A program made the translations under genes and the position numbers. The notes beneath the pieces are model-generated. The model was not told the origin of the DNA. It saw only the letters and a list, made by a program, of their open reading frames with translations, and ran no database searches. This document shows positions 1-11,611 of a stretch of 64,000 nt of DNA, piece by piece (position 1 is the first letter of the stretch; the number at the start of each line of letters is the position of its first letter). Origin of the DNA: Paratrimastix pyriformis (Eukaryota > Preaxostyla > Paratrimastigidae); the NCBI GenBank assembly GCA_027972325.1, contig JAPMOS010000019.1:372001-436000 (forward strand), in the 5' to 3' direction.

Positions 1-212
1 CAGCCGTCATTCAGTCACCATCATCATCGCCATCATCATCGCCATCATCATCAGCATCAGCATCAGCATCAGCATCAGCAGCATCAGCAGCATCATCAGC
101 ATCATCAGCATCATCAGCATCATCAGCATCATCAGCATCATCAGCATCATCAGCATCATCAGCATCAGCATCAGCATCAGCATCAGCATCAGCATCATCA
201 TTCACCAATCAC

Positions 213-246
<34 letters not shown>

Positions 247-360
247 GTCATCGTCATCATCATCATCGTCATCATCCAGTCATCATCCAGTCATCATCCA
301 GTCATCATCCAGTCATCATCCAGTCATCATCCAGTCATCATCCAGTCATCACATCAACAC
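1..360. repeat. CAT/CAG trinucleotide tract in an intron
   Basis: Imperfect (CAT)n, (CAG-CAT)n and (TCATCATCCAG)n arrays fill the left edge. They lie upstream of a 3' splice site at about 399-400, so they most likely form the end of an intron of the gene whose last exon is at 401-790. Open frames here encode only poly-His, poly-Met-Leu or poly-Asp-Ala and are not genes. Confidence 0.85.
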
Positions 361-400
361 CCCCTGACCATTCCCATTCCCATTTGCCGGACGGCCACAG

Positions 401-790
401 GACGAGCAGTTCCGGGCGCGGCTGGGGGCGCTGCGGGACCTCTTCCGGACGATCTACGCGCGTGCCCTGGACGAGGGCACCCTGAGCGCGCTCCTCTCGC
501 CCGCCGGGTCGCCCCCGCCCCCCGCCGCCGCCAGCCCGGCCACCATCACCCCCACGGCCATCCCCCCGGCCGCCTCGCCCCTCATGCCCATCCGGAGCCC
601 CCGCCCCGGCCACGCCAGGCCCCTGGCGCTGGGGCCTCTGGAGGAGGGCGGCGCCGACCCCAGCAGGCAGAGCACCGTCAGCCACCACCAGCCCCAGCAC
701 GGGGTGGGCCCCCTGCGCCCCTCGCGGCCCTACCAGCGGGGGCCAGCCTCGACCGCGGCCATGTCGGTGGCCACCAGGCCCCGCAGGTGA
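401..790 (+). CDS. 3'-terminal exon of an unrecognised gene (5' part outside window)
   Basis: An exon opens after the acceptor CCACAG at 395-400 and stays open for 129 codons to TGA at 788-790. It begins DEQFRARLGALRDLFRTIYA, a short amphipathic helix, and then turns into a Pro/Ala/Ser/Arg-rich tail without recognisable motifs. GC-rich third positions match neighbouring real exons. The rest of the gene lies to the left, so the family cannot be named. It converges on the minus-strand RING protein gene ending at 1446. Confidence 0.55.
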   Translation, partial: DEQFRARLGALRDLFRTIYARALDEGTLSALLSPAGSPPPPAAASPATITPTAIPPAASPLMPIRSPRPGHARPLALGPLEEGGADPSRQSTVSHHQPQHGVGPLRPSRPYQRGPASTAAMSVATRPRR

Positions 791-881
791 CCACCACCGC
801 CACCACCCGGCCCCCGCTTCCGTCATGCCGCACAGACGCCCTGCTGCGCGGCACCGCCAGCGTGTCTCTGCCAACACCAAA

Positions 882-941
<60 letters not shown>

Positions 942-1445
942 ACCACCACCCCACCACCACCACGCGGCCTGACCACACCCACTTCCAAAACCCATGTAAA
1001 TCCTGCTACCGCAAATAACAAGGCCGCCTTGCGCCGCCCCAGAGTAGAAAGCACTGACGACGGGGAGCCAGGAGGAGAGAGAGCGTGTGTGTGTCGCTGG
1101 ATGTTTGTCTCGACCCGCAGACACAGGCAACCCAGTTTAGGCCTTTGTGGGGCCAGTCCATCACAAGGGTCATGGTGGACAGGCGGCGGGGCCTCGTGGA
1201 CCTGTTTGGGTGGCGGACGATGCGATGCCGGGGCCTTTGGGATCGGGGGTCCTCGGGCAGCTTTGGTCCGTGAGAGTCGCCTGAGCCTGGAGGAGTGCAC
1301 CCCCTCGGGCCCCGCGCTGCCTCTGGCTGGTTCTCGTGCATTGGCGACCAGCCGTCAGGCCCCCAGCGCCTGGAGCAGCCCTCGGTCGGGACGTCGCGGC
1401 ATGTCGTGCAGGGCTGCTTCGCGGGCGTGGCGAAGGAAAGGATGC
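791..1445. other. Convergent intergenic region with GCC/CCA microsatellite
   Basis: About 655 bases between two convergent genes. A (GCC)n run passing into (CCA)n occupies roughly 882-960. The rest (964-1445) is less GC-biased; I see no gene or RNA in it. Confidence 0.6.
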
Positions 1446-3695
1446 CTACAGCTGGAGGAGGGTGCCGTACATCTCCAGGCCCGCCAGGTGGAGGTAATCG
1501 GACCCGCTGGGGCTGGGGCCGGTCATCAGCACCCGGAAGAGGCGGGCCGGGAATGCCCGTTCGGGAGCCACGGCGAAGGTGGCCATGGCACCACCACGGG
1601 CGGGGATGGCGTGGGGCTCGTTGGTGTGCTCGTCCAGGGTCCGCCAGCTGCCATCAGCCCCGTCCACCGAGCCCTCCAGCCGCCACGACTGCAGCCGTTC
1701 CTCCACATTGCCCGGGTATTCGCTGTGGCGGAGGGTGTAGTGGGTGGGCGTGAAGAGGCGCCCCGCACCCAGGTCAACCTGCCACCACGAAGGTGTGGGC
1801 TGGTTGTGGGTGTAGCTTTCGCATGGCCGGCGCCCCAGGGCATCGGAGGCGCTCCCAGAATAGCTGTACCCCGATGAGCGGGTGGTGGTGACCCAGCCCG
1901 CCACGGCGGGGTTTTGCCAGGGCTGGGTGCGGCCCTGGGTGCCGATGTAGAAGAACAGGCCCTGCTTGTCCATGTCGTGGTTGTACCGAAAAACCGCTGG
2001 GGCGGGGCATGGGGTGGGGTGGGGGGGTGGGGGGGGGGGGGGGGGGTGGGGGGGTGAGGGTGGGGTGAGGGATGATAATGATGGAGATTCGCTCGTGAGC
2101 ATACGTGTCCGGTGTGTTCGTCTTGCAGGTTTTACGGACCGCGGCGGGCGCAGGTGGCGGGGGCGGAGGGGCCGCTCTCGGCCAGGCCCCGTATGGCAGC
2201 CACCACAAAGCGGGCCTCGGCCCTGCCCAGGACGGCGCCAGGGGGGAAGCGGTACCGGCAGTGGCACTCGGGACCCGTGTAGACGATGCTGATGCCGCTG
2301 AGATCGGCAGGCAGGGCGAGGGTGGCCTGCACCCGGTAGAGGATGATGGGGGAACACGGGGGCACAGGCTGCCAATTCAAAGCAACCTCCTTCGTGGTCT
2401 CGTCCCAGCGGGCCTCCAGGCCCTCGGGGGCGGCAGGCGGGATGATGAACAGCTGGGGGCGCAAGATGGAAGCCAGGTCAAGGCAAGGGCAGAGAACCGG
2501 AGTGTGAACGCATTCGAGGTCAGGCCGCCATCAAGCCATCTGGACGCTGACTGGCGGGGCGGACTTGGTCAATCTGCGTCCGGACGGCGGCCAGTTCTGC
2601 CTTAGTCTGCTCGTTGACCTGCGCCAGCTGCTCCTGGAGCTGGGCCTTGGTCTGGGCCAGGTTGTGCTGGGTCTGGCTGAGGGATTGCTGGGTCTGGGCC
2701 AGCGCCGCCGCGGTGCCGCATTGGGCGGCTTGGCTCTCGGCCAGCACGGCCTTGGTCTGAGCCAGCTCGTGCCTGGTCTGAGCCAGTTCGAGCGAGGTGC
2801 CGGCCAGGCATTGCCTGAGGAGGCCCACGTCCCCCCGTTCGTGGGCGGCCAGGTCGCTCTGGGAGGAACTGGTCCCGCAGCCCACGTACCCGCAGGCCAT
2901 CTGACCCCGAGGCCCCCCCAACAGCCGGATGTGACGAACAGGATTGGCTGAGTGCATATGCGTTCGACCGGGACAGAAACGCTCTGCCCACCCACAGATG
3001 CGGAAGCCGATGAACGGACCGGCTTGGTGGGGCAGGTGGTGTCCTTGTGGCGGGCCATCTCAGCCCGCCGGACCTGCTGGTGGCACTGGTCGCACTCCTC
3101 CTCGCGCCACTCGCACTCCGCCTGCAGGTGATGCTCCACATCCAGCACACCCACAACAGCCGCGCATCCCAGCCCACGGTTGGGGCAGCGGCACTGCAGC
3201 CCATCCACGAAGTGCCGCAGCGGCCGTATCGGAAAGACCCTGCGGGAAGCGCACATGGTGGGGGAAAAGGCACATAGTGGGAGGGGAAAAGCACGTTTTG
3301 AGAGGGACGCATGCTGGACAGGGTCCTGAGTCCCAACACACCTAGGCGTCACAGACTGGCCAGTGACCGGCATGTGGCAAATGGGACAAAACCCACCAAT
3401 GGTCACGCACGCCCGGCAGACAACATCCCCTGGGGGCGATATCGATATCGAACGAAATAAACGCGCTGCGGAGAAGAACCAGACCACATGGCATACAAAC
3501 GGGGTCTTCGTAATGTCCGGAACACTGCGGGGGAGGGCAAAACCAGAATGAAATTAATGAGGCTGCAAGAACGGCTTGAAGACAGACAGCCGGGCAGCGC
3601 CACACCTCCTGGCCCGGTTCGTTGGTCACATAATCAAGGACCCTGCGCGGACGGCAGGGCGCCTGCAGTGGCTTCTCGCAACCGCACGTCGCCAT
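1446..3695 (-). CDS. RING finger / TRAF-type zinc finger / coiled-coil / FN3 / discoidin-like protein
   Basis: Model with seven exons: complement(1446-1996, 2140-2452, 2565-2900, 3020-3239, 3342-3429, 3485-3524, 3588-3695), 551 aa, all phases consistent. The RING is seen only after splicing: WRCPACSGHYEDPVCMPCG, then VVCRACV and CPICHMP (residues about 33-70). Two TRAF-like zinc-finger segments follow (CEWREEECDQCHQQVRR; CGYVGCG...DLAAH). Next comes a heptad-like coil of repeated LAQTK/LAQTQ units, an FN3-like domain and a C-terminal discoidin (F5/8C)-like domain starting FRYNHDMDKQGLFFYIGTQG. RING plus TRAF fingers suggests a TRAF-like E3 ubiquitin ligase; the discoidin-like end resembles that of HECTD1-type proteins. 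The same FN3-discoidin module ends the kinase protein at 40940-46830. The start at 3695 is the only ATG upstream of the RING exon. Substrate unknown. Confidence 0.8.
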
Positions 3696-3758
3696 TCCGG
3701 TACGGTGCCATCTGCACCCAACTGGTCTGGCAGGCTGCCTTCTGGCGTCCTCTCCGCC

Positions 3759-3789
3759 AGAGGGTGTATGGACTCTCTATACACCCTCT
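3759..3789. other. Perfect inverted repeat upstream of the RING/TRAF gene
   Basis: AGAGGGTGTAT (3759-3769) is followed after 9 bases by its exact reverse complement (3779-3789), an 11-bp stem. It lies 64-94 bases upstream of the minus-strand start codon at 3695, in the 367-base gap behind the HD-Pnk-like gene. It could be a palindromic protein-binding site or chance; no second copy was noticed. Confidence 0.6.
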
Positions 3790-4062
3790 GCTCTCCGCCA
3801 AAGAAGAAGTCGCGAGGCTGCGCCCCGATTGACGTCAAGTCGGGCCACTCTTTTCATACATCTCACAATCATGGGCAATGCGGTCAGAGAACCTCAACGA
3901 TTGTGGGGGGAAAGGGGAGAAGAAGAGGGGACTCTCACCCCACACAACTTCCTGCCCGGCCTGCCCCCCCCCCCGTCACAAGCGATAGCGGGTCATGAGC
4001 GCCAAAGCCTCCCGCGGCAGGCGGGGTCCATCGTCCATTCTCATCATCACCCGGCGCCCTTA

Positions 4063-6297
4063 TCATCGTGGGGTCTGCGCACCGGGGGCGGCAGCCCTGG
4101 GCGATGGGAGCCCGCCCACTCGGGTCCGGGCGCGCAAGGAGGGTGAGGCAGGCCCGGCCGGGGCTCCCTCCTGGCCCATGGCCATGGCCGGCACGAAGGT
4201 GAAGTACTGTCCCGGGGCGGTGGGGGCCTGGGCCCGCCTGGCCAGGGGCACCGTCAGCGAGGCCAGCAGGGGCGCCGGCCGGGTGAGCAGCTCCTCGGTC
4301 GAGGCCACCCGGGCCGGGGGCGCCTGCGGGCGCAGGGGCGGCGGCGGGGTTTGGTGGGGCGGCGGCAGCGCAGGGGCCGCCTGTGAGGACCAGCTGGCGC
4401 GGGGGGCGGGGGGCGAGCCCCGGGGGGACGGCGTCGCCAGGAGACTGCCGGCGACGGCAGGCCGGGCGGTGCGGGGGGGCGTGGCCAGGGGCGGGGGGGG
4501 GAAATGGGGGACAGGGTTGGGGTTGTGGTAGGGCCGGCGCCGGTCGGGTCGGGGGCGGCGCCCACCGGCCGCCGTGCCGTGAGGGGCGAGGGGAGCGGGC
4601 CGGATGCGGAGGGGGAGGGGGAGGGGGATGGAGCAGCTGCCGTGTTGGCCACGGCACGGGCAATGACGACATGCCCCGGGTTGGCGGCCGCTGCCCTCGG
4701 TGCTGCCTCATCATCGCCCTCGGCCGGCCAGCCCGTCGACGGTGGGAGGGACGATGCTGCTCCTGGGAGCCCGACCGACCCGGCGGCTGGGGGCGATGAG
4801 GCGGCTGGTGGGGGCTGGGGTGCCGTCTCGGGGGCTGGTGGGCGCCCCGGGGGGGCGGCGGCATCGGCTGGTGGGGGCCGATGGCGGCTCATGAAGACCC
4901 GGGCGGGGGCGGCCCGGTCGGTGGGCAGCACCACCCAGCGGATCTCGTCGAAGGACCCGTGATCGGGCAGGCTCATCCTGCACACGGGGGGGCGGCCATG
5001 AGGGCAGGCGGGGGGGCGAGGTCGTGGATGGGTGGATGTGCTCGGGCAGGCTCGTTCTGCTTGGTGCGGGCGAGGGGCCAGGCGAAGCGCTTGATTCTGC
5101 GTGGGGATGGAGGTACCACCTGTGGCCGGGTGCGTGTGGCCAACGTGGGAAAGGGGGTGCGGACCCAGCCAGGGCCCGGCCGATGACCTCGTCTGGGGTC
5201 CGCTGGCCGGTGGCCGCCCGGCGGGCGCGCAGCTGGGCTCGCAGGCGCCGCTCCCCGCAGAGAACCACGTGCGCCACGCGCAGGTAGCCCGGGGGCCCCG
5301 GGGCCCCTGCAGGGAGCCACAAACAAGAGGGTGAGCATCAACAACCATCAGGGGCTGGGGGCGCCCAGGGTGGTACAAACGGCACATAAATGGGGCTGTA
5401 GATCACTTGGTAGATCGTCCGCATGGCATGCGGGAGGCAAGGGGATCGAAACCCCTCAGCTCCAACCGTTTTCTTTATCTTTTTCTGCGGACCAGTCTCG
5501 CCCGAGGCAGCGCGGAGGAGCTGGGTGCGTCTGGTGAGCAGATCCAGGGCCTCCTGGCGCCCGGCCAGGCTCAGTCCGCACGCGTCCACCACCACGTTGC
5601 TCGCTGCAACAGCGCAAAAAAGCAGCATAACAATTGAACGACCGTTGAACAAAATGTGTCCGAGCTGGGATTCGAACCCAGGACCTCATGTGTGTGAGAC
5701 ATATGTGATAACCGACTACACCACCCGGACGATAAAATTACATACGGGGGGAGGTGCCTCGCGCGGGGCACGAGTGGGCTGTGGTTGGTGGGCACGGACC
5801 TCGGTCGATGGCGCCAGCGAGGACCTTCCTGAAGAGGGGCCCCGGACCCTCCTGGGCCGCGGCCCCGTCCTGCTGGCCCGAGGCCCTGCCCAGGCCAAAC
5901 CAGAGTGCCGGGGGCCAAGTCAGCAGCCGTCAGGCCGTGGGGACGGGAACGCCCACCCCAAGCGCTTGGGGGGGGGGGGGGGCCACCAGACCGCAGTGAG
6001 TCCTCCGAGAGGGCCACCCATGGCCCCTGGACCTCCCGCGGCCCCGGGCTGGCCGGCTGTGGGTCCCGGCTGGCCGCCTCCATGGCAGCGCGGGCCCAGC
6101 TGGTCTTGCCCGCCCCCGGAAGCCCCACCAGCATCACCAGCGCCCGGCAGGGGCCCCCTGCAGGCCCTCCCGCGGCCGGGGCGGGCGGGCACAGGCTGCC
6201 CTCGGGCGGCTGCGTGGGTCGAAGTGCAGCGGTGGTGGTGATGGCGATAATGATTGGATGGTGGTGATGGTGATGGTGATAAGAATGATTGGATGGG

Positions 6298-6329
<32 letters not shown>

Positions 6330-8346
6330 CGGCGGTGGTGGTGGTGGTGGTGGTGGTGGTGGTGGTGGTGGTGGTGTGGTGGTGGTGGTGATGCCGGAAC
6401 GTGGCGGTGTGTTGGGTGTGGGCGTGGCTGGGGTAGGTGTTGGGGAGGGGTGGATGGACACGGACGGGGTGGTAGCGGTGCGTGGGGAAGTCATCTGGGG
6501 GGGCCTCATCGGCCAGGGCCAGCCCCACCGTCGGCCCCTCGTCCTGGGGGCCATCGGCACGCCCTGCCGCCTCCGGGGCCGCGCCGGTCGGGCGGGCGGC
6601 GAACGGGGGGGTCGCGGGGGGACAGCGGCCCGGGAACCGCGGACACACCTGCACCCGCAGCTGGCTGGCGTGCTGCCCGATGGGGAAGGCGGGGAGGGCG
6701 GTGCGTGCGGGGTGTGGGTAGGGATGAGCGAGGCCTCTGGGGGGCCATGCAGGGGCGACGTGAAGGGCTGAGGGCTGCTGCTGCCCATTGCCGGGTCCGG
6801 GGGTCCCGTTGCCGGTGCCGGTGCGGGTGTGGGCTGGGGGATGCAGGGCGGGCGGGGCGCAGGCATGGGGCAGGGCCCACAGCGAACCTGGGCCGTCTGG
6901 CCGGCAGCCGGGGCGGCGGCCCTCCTCCCGCCTGAGGTCAGGGGCGTGGGCGTGGGCAGGGAGGGGGCCCGTGGGGGCACCAGCCACTGCAGGTCGGTCA
7001 TGCCCCGGCCCCAGCCCGCCGCCCAGCCGGCCTGACGGGGCTCCGCCAGCCGGGCCAACCCCGCCCCCGGGCCGGCCGGCCAGCAGTAGAGCGGGTGCCG
7101 CTCGAGGAGGGCCCACTTGGCCCCGTCCAGCGGGCCGTCCGTCAGGCCCGTCGCAGCCCCGGGGTCCGTCAGCCGCCCGTGGGCGTTGGCCTGGTGATGT
7201 GGGATGATGTGGGATGATGTGGGATGATGTGGGATGATGTGGGATGATGGGAGATGATGTGGGATGATGTGGGATGATGTGAGAGGGGGGGAGCGGGTGG
7301 TGGCAGAGAAATGATGGTCCGATCACCGGCGCGTTCAGCGGTGGGCCATGCTCAAAAGTCTGCCGCCACGCAGGCGGCTGGCGAGGAGATGCCATCGGAC
7401 GCGGCAAAAGATCACTTACCGATGCGGGTCTGTGTCAAACGAGCACTGCACGTTCAAGCTGCTGCGGGTGGACTCCGGTTCGTAGCGGAGGGACGACCCA
7501 AAGAATATGGGACACCCCCTACTGCGGCTGGGCGGACCTTGTTCAGGGCGACGGTGAGGGTGTAGAGCAGCGTGGAGTCGTTGAACCTGCCGGACCCGTC
7601 GACGAGCTCCTCGGGGGCCGGGCGGCGGCCGGTGGTGCGGAGGATGAGGCCCCCCCCGCGCGGGTCGGGCTGCAGGTTGGGCAGGCGCAGCTCGCTGTGG
7701 CCCATGATCAGCTGGATGACCAGGGGCACGTCCACGTGCACCCCCAGGTCGTGCTCGAAGTCCTCCAGAATGTCCAGCCCCATCAGGGCACCTGACCGGG
7801 GGCACAGACGCATCGGACAGGGTGAGATGATGGGGAGTGATGGGGGTAACACAGACTGTGGGCTTCGTGGCCCGGGAAGGAGACCACGTTTTCAACGACG
7901 GTTCGGGTGCGGATCTGGTCGGAAGCCCGCCGGTCAGTCTGATGCGTCGGCCGGGGGGTGGCGGGGCAGACCTTGCCCAGGTCATGCAGCACGGCCGCGA
8001 GGACCAGGGGAAGGGGCGCGTCCGAGGGCAATTCCTTAAGTACAAGTACAGTATGCGAGAAGACGTCTCGCTCGAGGTGTTCCAGATTTATAAAACCCTC
8101 TTCGCAGTGGGTGCATTCCCGCATCGCGCGGACCAGATGTGGATAACGAGTTTGAAACCATTCGAAAACTGTATGCATAGCCCACAAACGGATGCCGAGG
8201 GGACGCCTGAAAGCTCGTGGGCAAGACTCTTTGAAAAAAAGAGCCCGATCGAAATAGTGGGTGTCTCCGTAAAGGTTGAAGAAATTAGGGCAGCCGTTTG
8301 AAACGCCAAGCCCCGAAACCTCGATGCTGCGCACCTTCTCTCCCAT
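4063..8346 (-). CDS. HD-domain phosphohydrolase fused to P-loop polynucleotide kinase (HD-Pnk-like)
   Basis: Eleven exons by frame and phase: complement(4063-4380, 4566-4977, 5165-5306, 5493-5603, 5800-5885, 5992-6209, 6466-6660, 6888-7190, 7538-7791, 7857-7914, 7972-8346), about 823 aa. The N-terminal HD domain shows HLERDVFSHT, then HDLGK at residues 121-125 and FPGHEAHSA near 138-147. The C-terminal half is an AAA_33/T4-Pnk-type kinase: P-loop GLPGAGKT (about 424-431), the D-x-x-R pair in SEDSLR (about 463-468), VVVDACGLSL, and the Arg-rich lid before RTPDEVIGRAL. In bacterial HD-Pnk (known family, e.g. Runella) the HD part removes 2',3'-phosphates and the kinase phosphorylates 5'-OH ends, so an RNA end-healing role is inferred. 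The Pro-rich tail (from about residue 660) and the last intron (4381-4565) are the least certain parts. Two introns hold tRNA genes. Its start is 66 bases from the divergent TPR gene. Confidence 0.75.
5392..5464 (+). tRNA. tRNA-Ala (anticodon GGC), bacterial-like, antisense in an intron
   Basis: A full cloverleaf can be drawn: acceptor GGGGCTG (5392-5398) with CAGCTCC (5457-5463), D-arm GATC...GATC, anticodon stem TCCGC/GCGGG around loop ATGGCAT (anticodon GGC), T-loop ATCGAAA and discriminator A. Eukaryotic nuclear genomes normally read GCC with inosine-modified AGC. Ala-GGC with this acceptor and anticodon arm is typical of bacteria. It lies in the intron 5307-5492 of the HD-Pnk-like gene, on the opposite strand. 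It may be an organellar or bacterial insert; activity is unknown. Confidence 0.75.
5657..5730 (-). tRNA. tRNA-Val (anticodon CAC) inside an intron, sense strand
   Basis: Acceptor GTCCGGG pairs with CTCGGAC (one G-U), D-arm GTGTAGTCGGTTATCAC, anticodon stem ATGT/ACAT with loop CTCACAC (anticodon CAC), T-arm CTGGGTTCGAATCCCAG, discriminator A at 5657. It lies wholly within the intron 5604-5799 of the HD-Pnk-like gene in the same orientation. Internal A and B boxes are intact, so Pol III transcription is plausible. Confidence 0.93.
6230..6400. repeat. GGT/GGC/GAT microsatellite in intron
   Basis: Long (GGT)n and (GGC)n runs with GAT units fill much of the intron 6210-6465, directly upstream of the P-loop exon of the HD-Pnk-like gene. 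Confidence 0.9.
7195..7290. repeat. TGATGTGGGA tandem repeat in intron
   Basis: About eight copies of a 10-base unit (TGATGTGGGA) lie beside the 3' splice site of the intron 7191-7537 in the HD-Pnk-like gene. Confidence 0.85.
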
Positions 8347-8412
8347 TCAACGGGAATGGTCTGTACACCCCAGACGGGATACAATTTTGATTGTGAGTTC
8401 CCGCACAGGCAA

Positions 8413-9359
8413 ATGAGTCCCCTCAAAAACCCGGCCATGTCGACCGTCCGCCGCGACATGGCCAAGCGTGACACCAAGATCATCCGGGTCAACGAAATCG
8501 AGGAGGAGGCCAACGCTTTTCTGCGCGATGGCAATTTCGAAGATGCCATTTCCAAGTCCAACGAAGGCATCGCCATGCTCAATCAGTGCTTCGGGTCGGA
8601 GCATCCCGAGCACATTTATCTCAACATCCTCCTGGGAGAGGCCTACATGCACTGCGGCAACTACGGGGCCGCGGCCACGGCTCTGAACACCGCCAATCGG
8701 ATTTTGGAGCAATCACCCGGGTTCACAGAGACCCACATCTGGCGGGTGACCTGCGACCAGGACCTGGGGACCCTCCACCGGGTCCAGGGCAACCTGGCCG
8801 AGTCGGAACGCCTCTTCCGAAAGGTTCGCCGGCACGGACAGCAGCCACAGCGCCCGCAGCAGTGCACACACATGGCCACACCATCGTCATCCTCGCCTCC
8901 CCCACCCACCCACGTATCCACCCACCCACTCACCCACCCACCGCTCGTGTCCTGCCTGCAGGTTGTTGAGGTGCGGCGGAGCACCCAGGGCGCGAGCCAC
9001 CCCGACACGGCCTTCGCCTACGTCAACTGGGCCATCACCCTCAAGGCCCGGCCATGCGCCCCCACCACCCACCAGCACCACCACCGCCACCGCCATCACC
9101 ACCAGCCCACCTGTTGTTGCCCGTGCCGAAGCGCTGCTGACTGGTGTCGGGCGGCGGGGGGCACTGGGCGGGTGATGCCGGCGGGCGGGGATGTCGACGG
9201 GTGTGTGGGCGCAGCTGCAAGGCCGCTACGACCGGGCCCTGAACCTGCTGCAGAAGGCCCGGTCCACCTTCGAGACGGTCCGCAGCCCCAGCCCGCCAGC
9301 CCCACGGGTGGCGCCACCTCGTGGGCGATGCCCCGCACGGCCTGGAATCCGGCCCCCAC

Positions 9360-9431
<72 letters not shown>

Positions 9432-11390
9432 CCATCATGGTGCTGCTCCTGCCCCGCGGCCACGATCGCAACCGCACCGCCGCCGCAACGGCCGCACCCC
9501 ACCCACATCCCACATCCTCCGCATGCGCATCCCACATCCTCATCCACATGCACCTGCCCCTGCTGCCGCCGGGATGGCCCCTGGATCTCGTGTCTCCTTG
9601 GCCTTGGCCTTGGCCTTGGTGGGCCCTGCAGTACTACGGGTCGGACAGCGTGCAGGTGGCCTCGGCCATCAACCACACCGGCTCCATGTCCGTCCCTCGG
9701 CCCCCTGCCCCCTGCCCCCCACTGGCACATCCGTGCCTCAGCCCCATGCCCCATGCCATGCCCCCACCTCCCCACTTGCACATCGCCCACCCACCCACCT
9801 CGCCGCCCCATTCGCAATAGCACCAGCCCACGCCAGGGTGCCCCGATCCTGCCCATCTCGTCCGCCCCTCACCGCCGCCCCGGCACCCCCCCACCAGCTA
9901 CCTGCGTCAGGGCCGGATGCACGAGGCGCTGGAGGCGTACACCCAGGGGCAGGCCCTGCTGGAGGCGCGTGGGCTGTACCAGAACCCCGACCTGGCCACC
10001 GTCTGCTGCAACCTGGGCATCGTCCACGAGCACCTCGAGCAGTACGACCAGGTCCGCCAGCCACCAAGGGGGGCATGTTCGGGGGCATGCGGCCAGATGG
10101 GGGCATGTCTTGGGGGCATGGGGGCATGTTCGGGGGCATGCGGTCAGAAGGAGCCCGCCCCTCCCCACCGTGTGTGCCCCCTGGATGGCTCCTCACCACC
10201 CTTGCCCCGGCCCGCCTGGCTGCTGTTGGGGGACGGGGACGGGCGCGTGGCTGTCTGTGCGGGCAGGCGCTGGACTGCTACGAGCGGGCACGGGCCATGC
10301 GGGAGCGCATCCTGGGCAGCGGCCACCCCGACACGGCATCCTGCGTCCTCCACATCGGCCGCCTCATGCTGGCCATGGGCAGGCTGGTCCGCCCCCACAC
10401 ACCGCCCTCAACACAAATGCACACATCAGGCACACATGCAGACAGGCACACACGTCCACACATTATGCACACATGCACACACATCATGCACACACATCAT
10501 CATGCACACATGCACACATGCACACATGCACACATGCACACATGCACACATGCACACATGCACACATGCACACATGCACGCATGCACACATGCACACATT
10601 TGTGCTGGCCGTGGGCAGGCTGGCCGCGCCCACCACCCACGCGAGCACGCATGCACCCGGACCGCACAATCAAGCACGTGGTGACGCCCGAGTGTGCCCA
10701 CAAAACGTACCCACGCAATGCGGCCCGTGCACAGAGCACACGCCGAATGCACGCGTGAGCCACCCGACGTGACGCGCACACGCTCATGCCCTGCCCATGG
10801 TCATGCTCACGGGGGGTGTTCGTGCTCATGCCCTGCCCATGGTCATGCTCACGGGGGGTGTTCGTGCTCATGCCCTGCCCATGGTCATGCTCACGGGGGG
10901 TGTTCGTGCTCATGCCCTGCTCATGGTCATGCTCACGGGGGGTGTTCGTGCTCATGCCCTGCCCATGGTCATGCTCACGGGGGGTGTTCGTGTTCATGCC
11001 CTGCTCATGGTCATGCTCACGGGGGGTGTTCGTGCTCATGCCCTGCTCATGGTCATGCTCACGGGGGGTGTTCGTGCTCATGCCCTGCCCATGGTCATGC
11101 TCACGGGGGGTGTTCGTGCTCATGCCCTGCCCATGCTCGCGCTCACGGGGGGTGTTCGTGCCTCTGCTCGCGGGCAGGAGGAGGCCGAGGGCCGAGCCCA
11201 GCAGGCGCTGGGGGTCTGCGAGGCGACGGGCGGCCCCGACACGGTGGCCGCCTCGGCATGCCGCACCGTCCTCGGCGACATCGCCCTCCAGCGGGGCCAG
11301 CACGAGGCCGCCATCGCCCACTACACAGCCGTCCGTACCCTCGCTGCCATCACCGACACCACCTTCAACCACCACCACCACCATCCAATC

Positions 11391-11432
<42 letters not shown>

Positions 11433-11477
11433 CCGTCACACATCATCACCATCACCATCACCATCCGGCGGGGTTGT

Positions 11478-11524
<47 letters not shown>

Positions 11525-11544
11525 GTGTGTGTGTGTATGTGTGT

Positions 11545-11611
<67 letters not shown>

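Noticed and set aside
4500-7400. Several 300-500 codon Pro/Arg/Gly-rich open frames over the HD-Pnk-like gene
   Set aside because: High GC removes stop codons from all frames; only the spliced frame contains domain motifs.
10783-11165. Regular 42-base repeat array resembling a CRISPR
   Set aside because: Copies are directly adjacent with no unique spacers, and the array lies in an intron of a eukaryotic gene.
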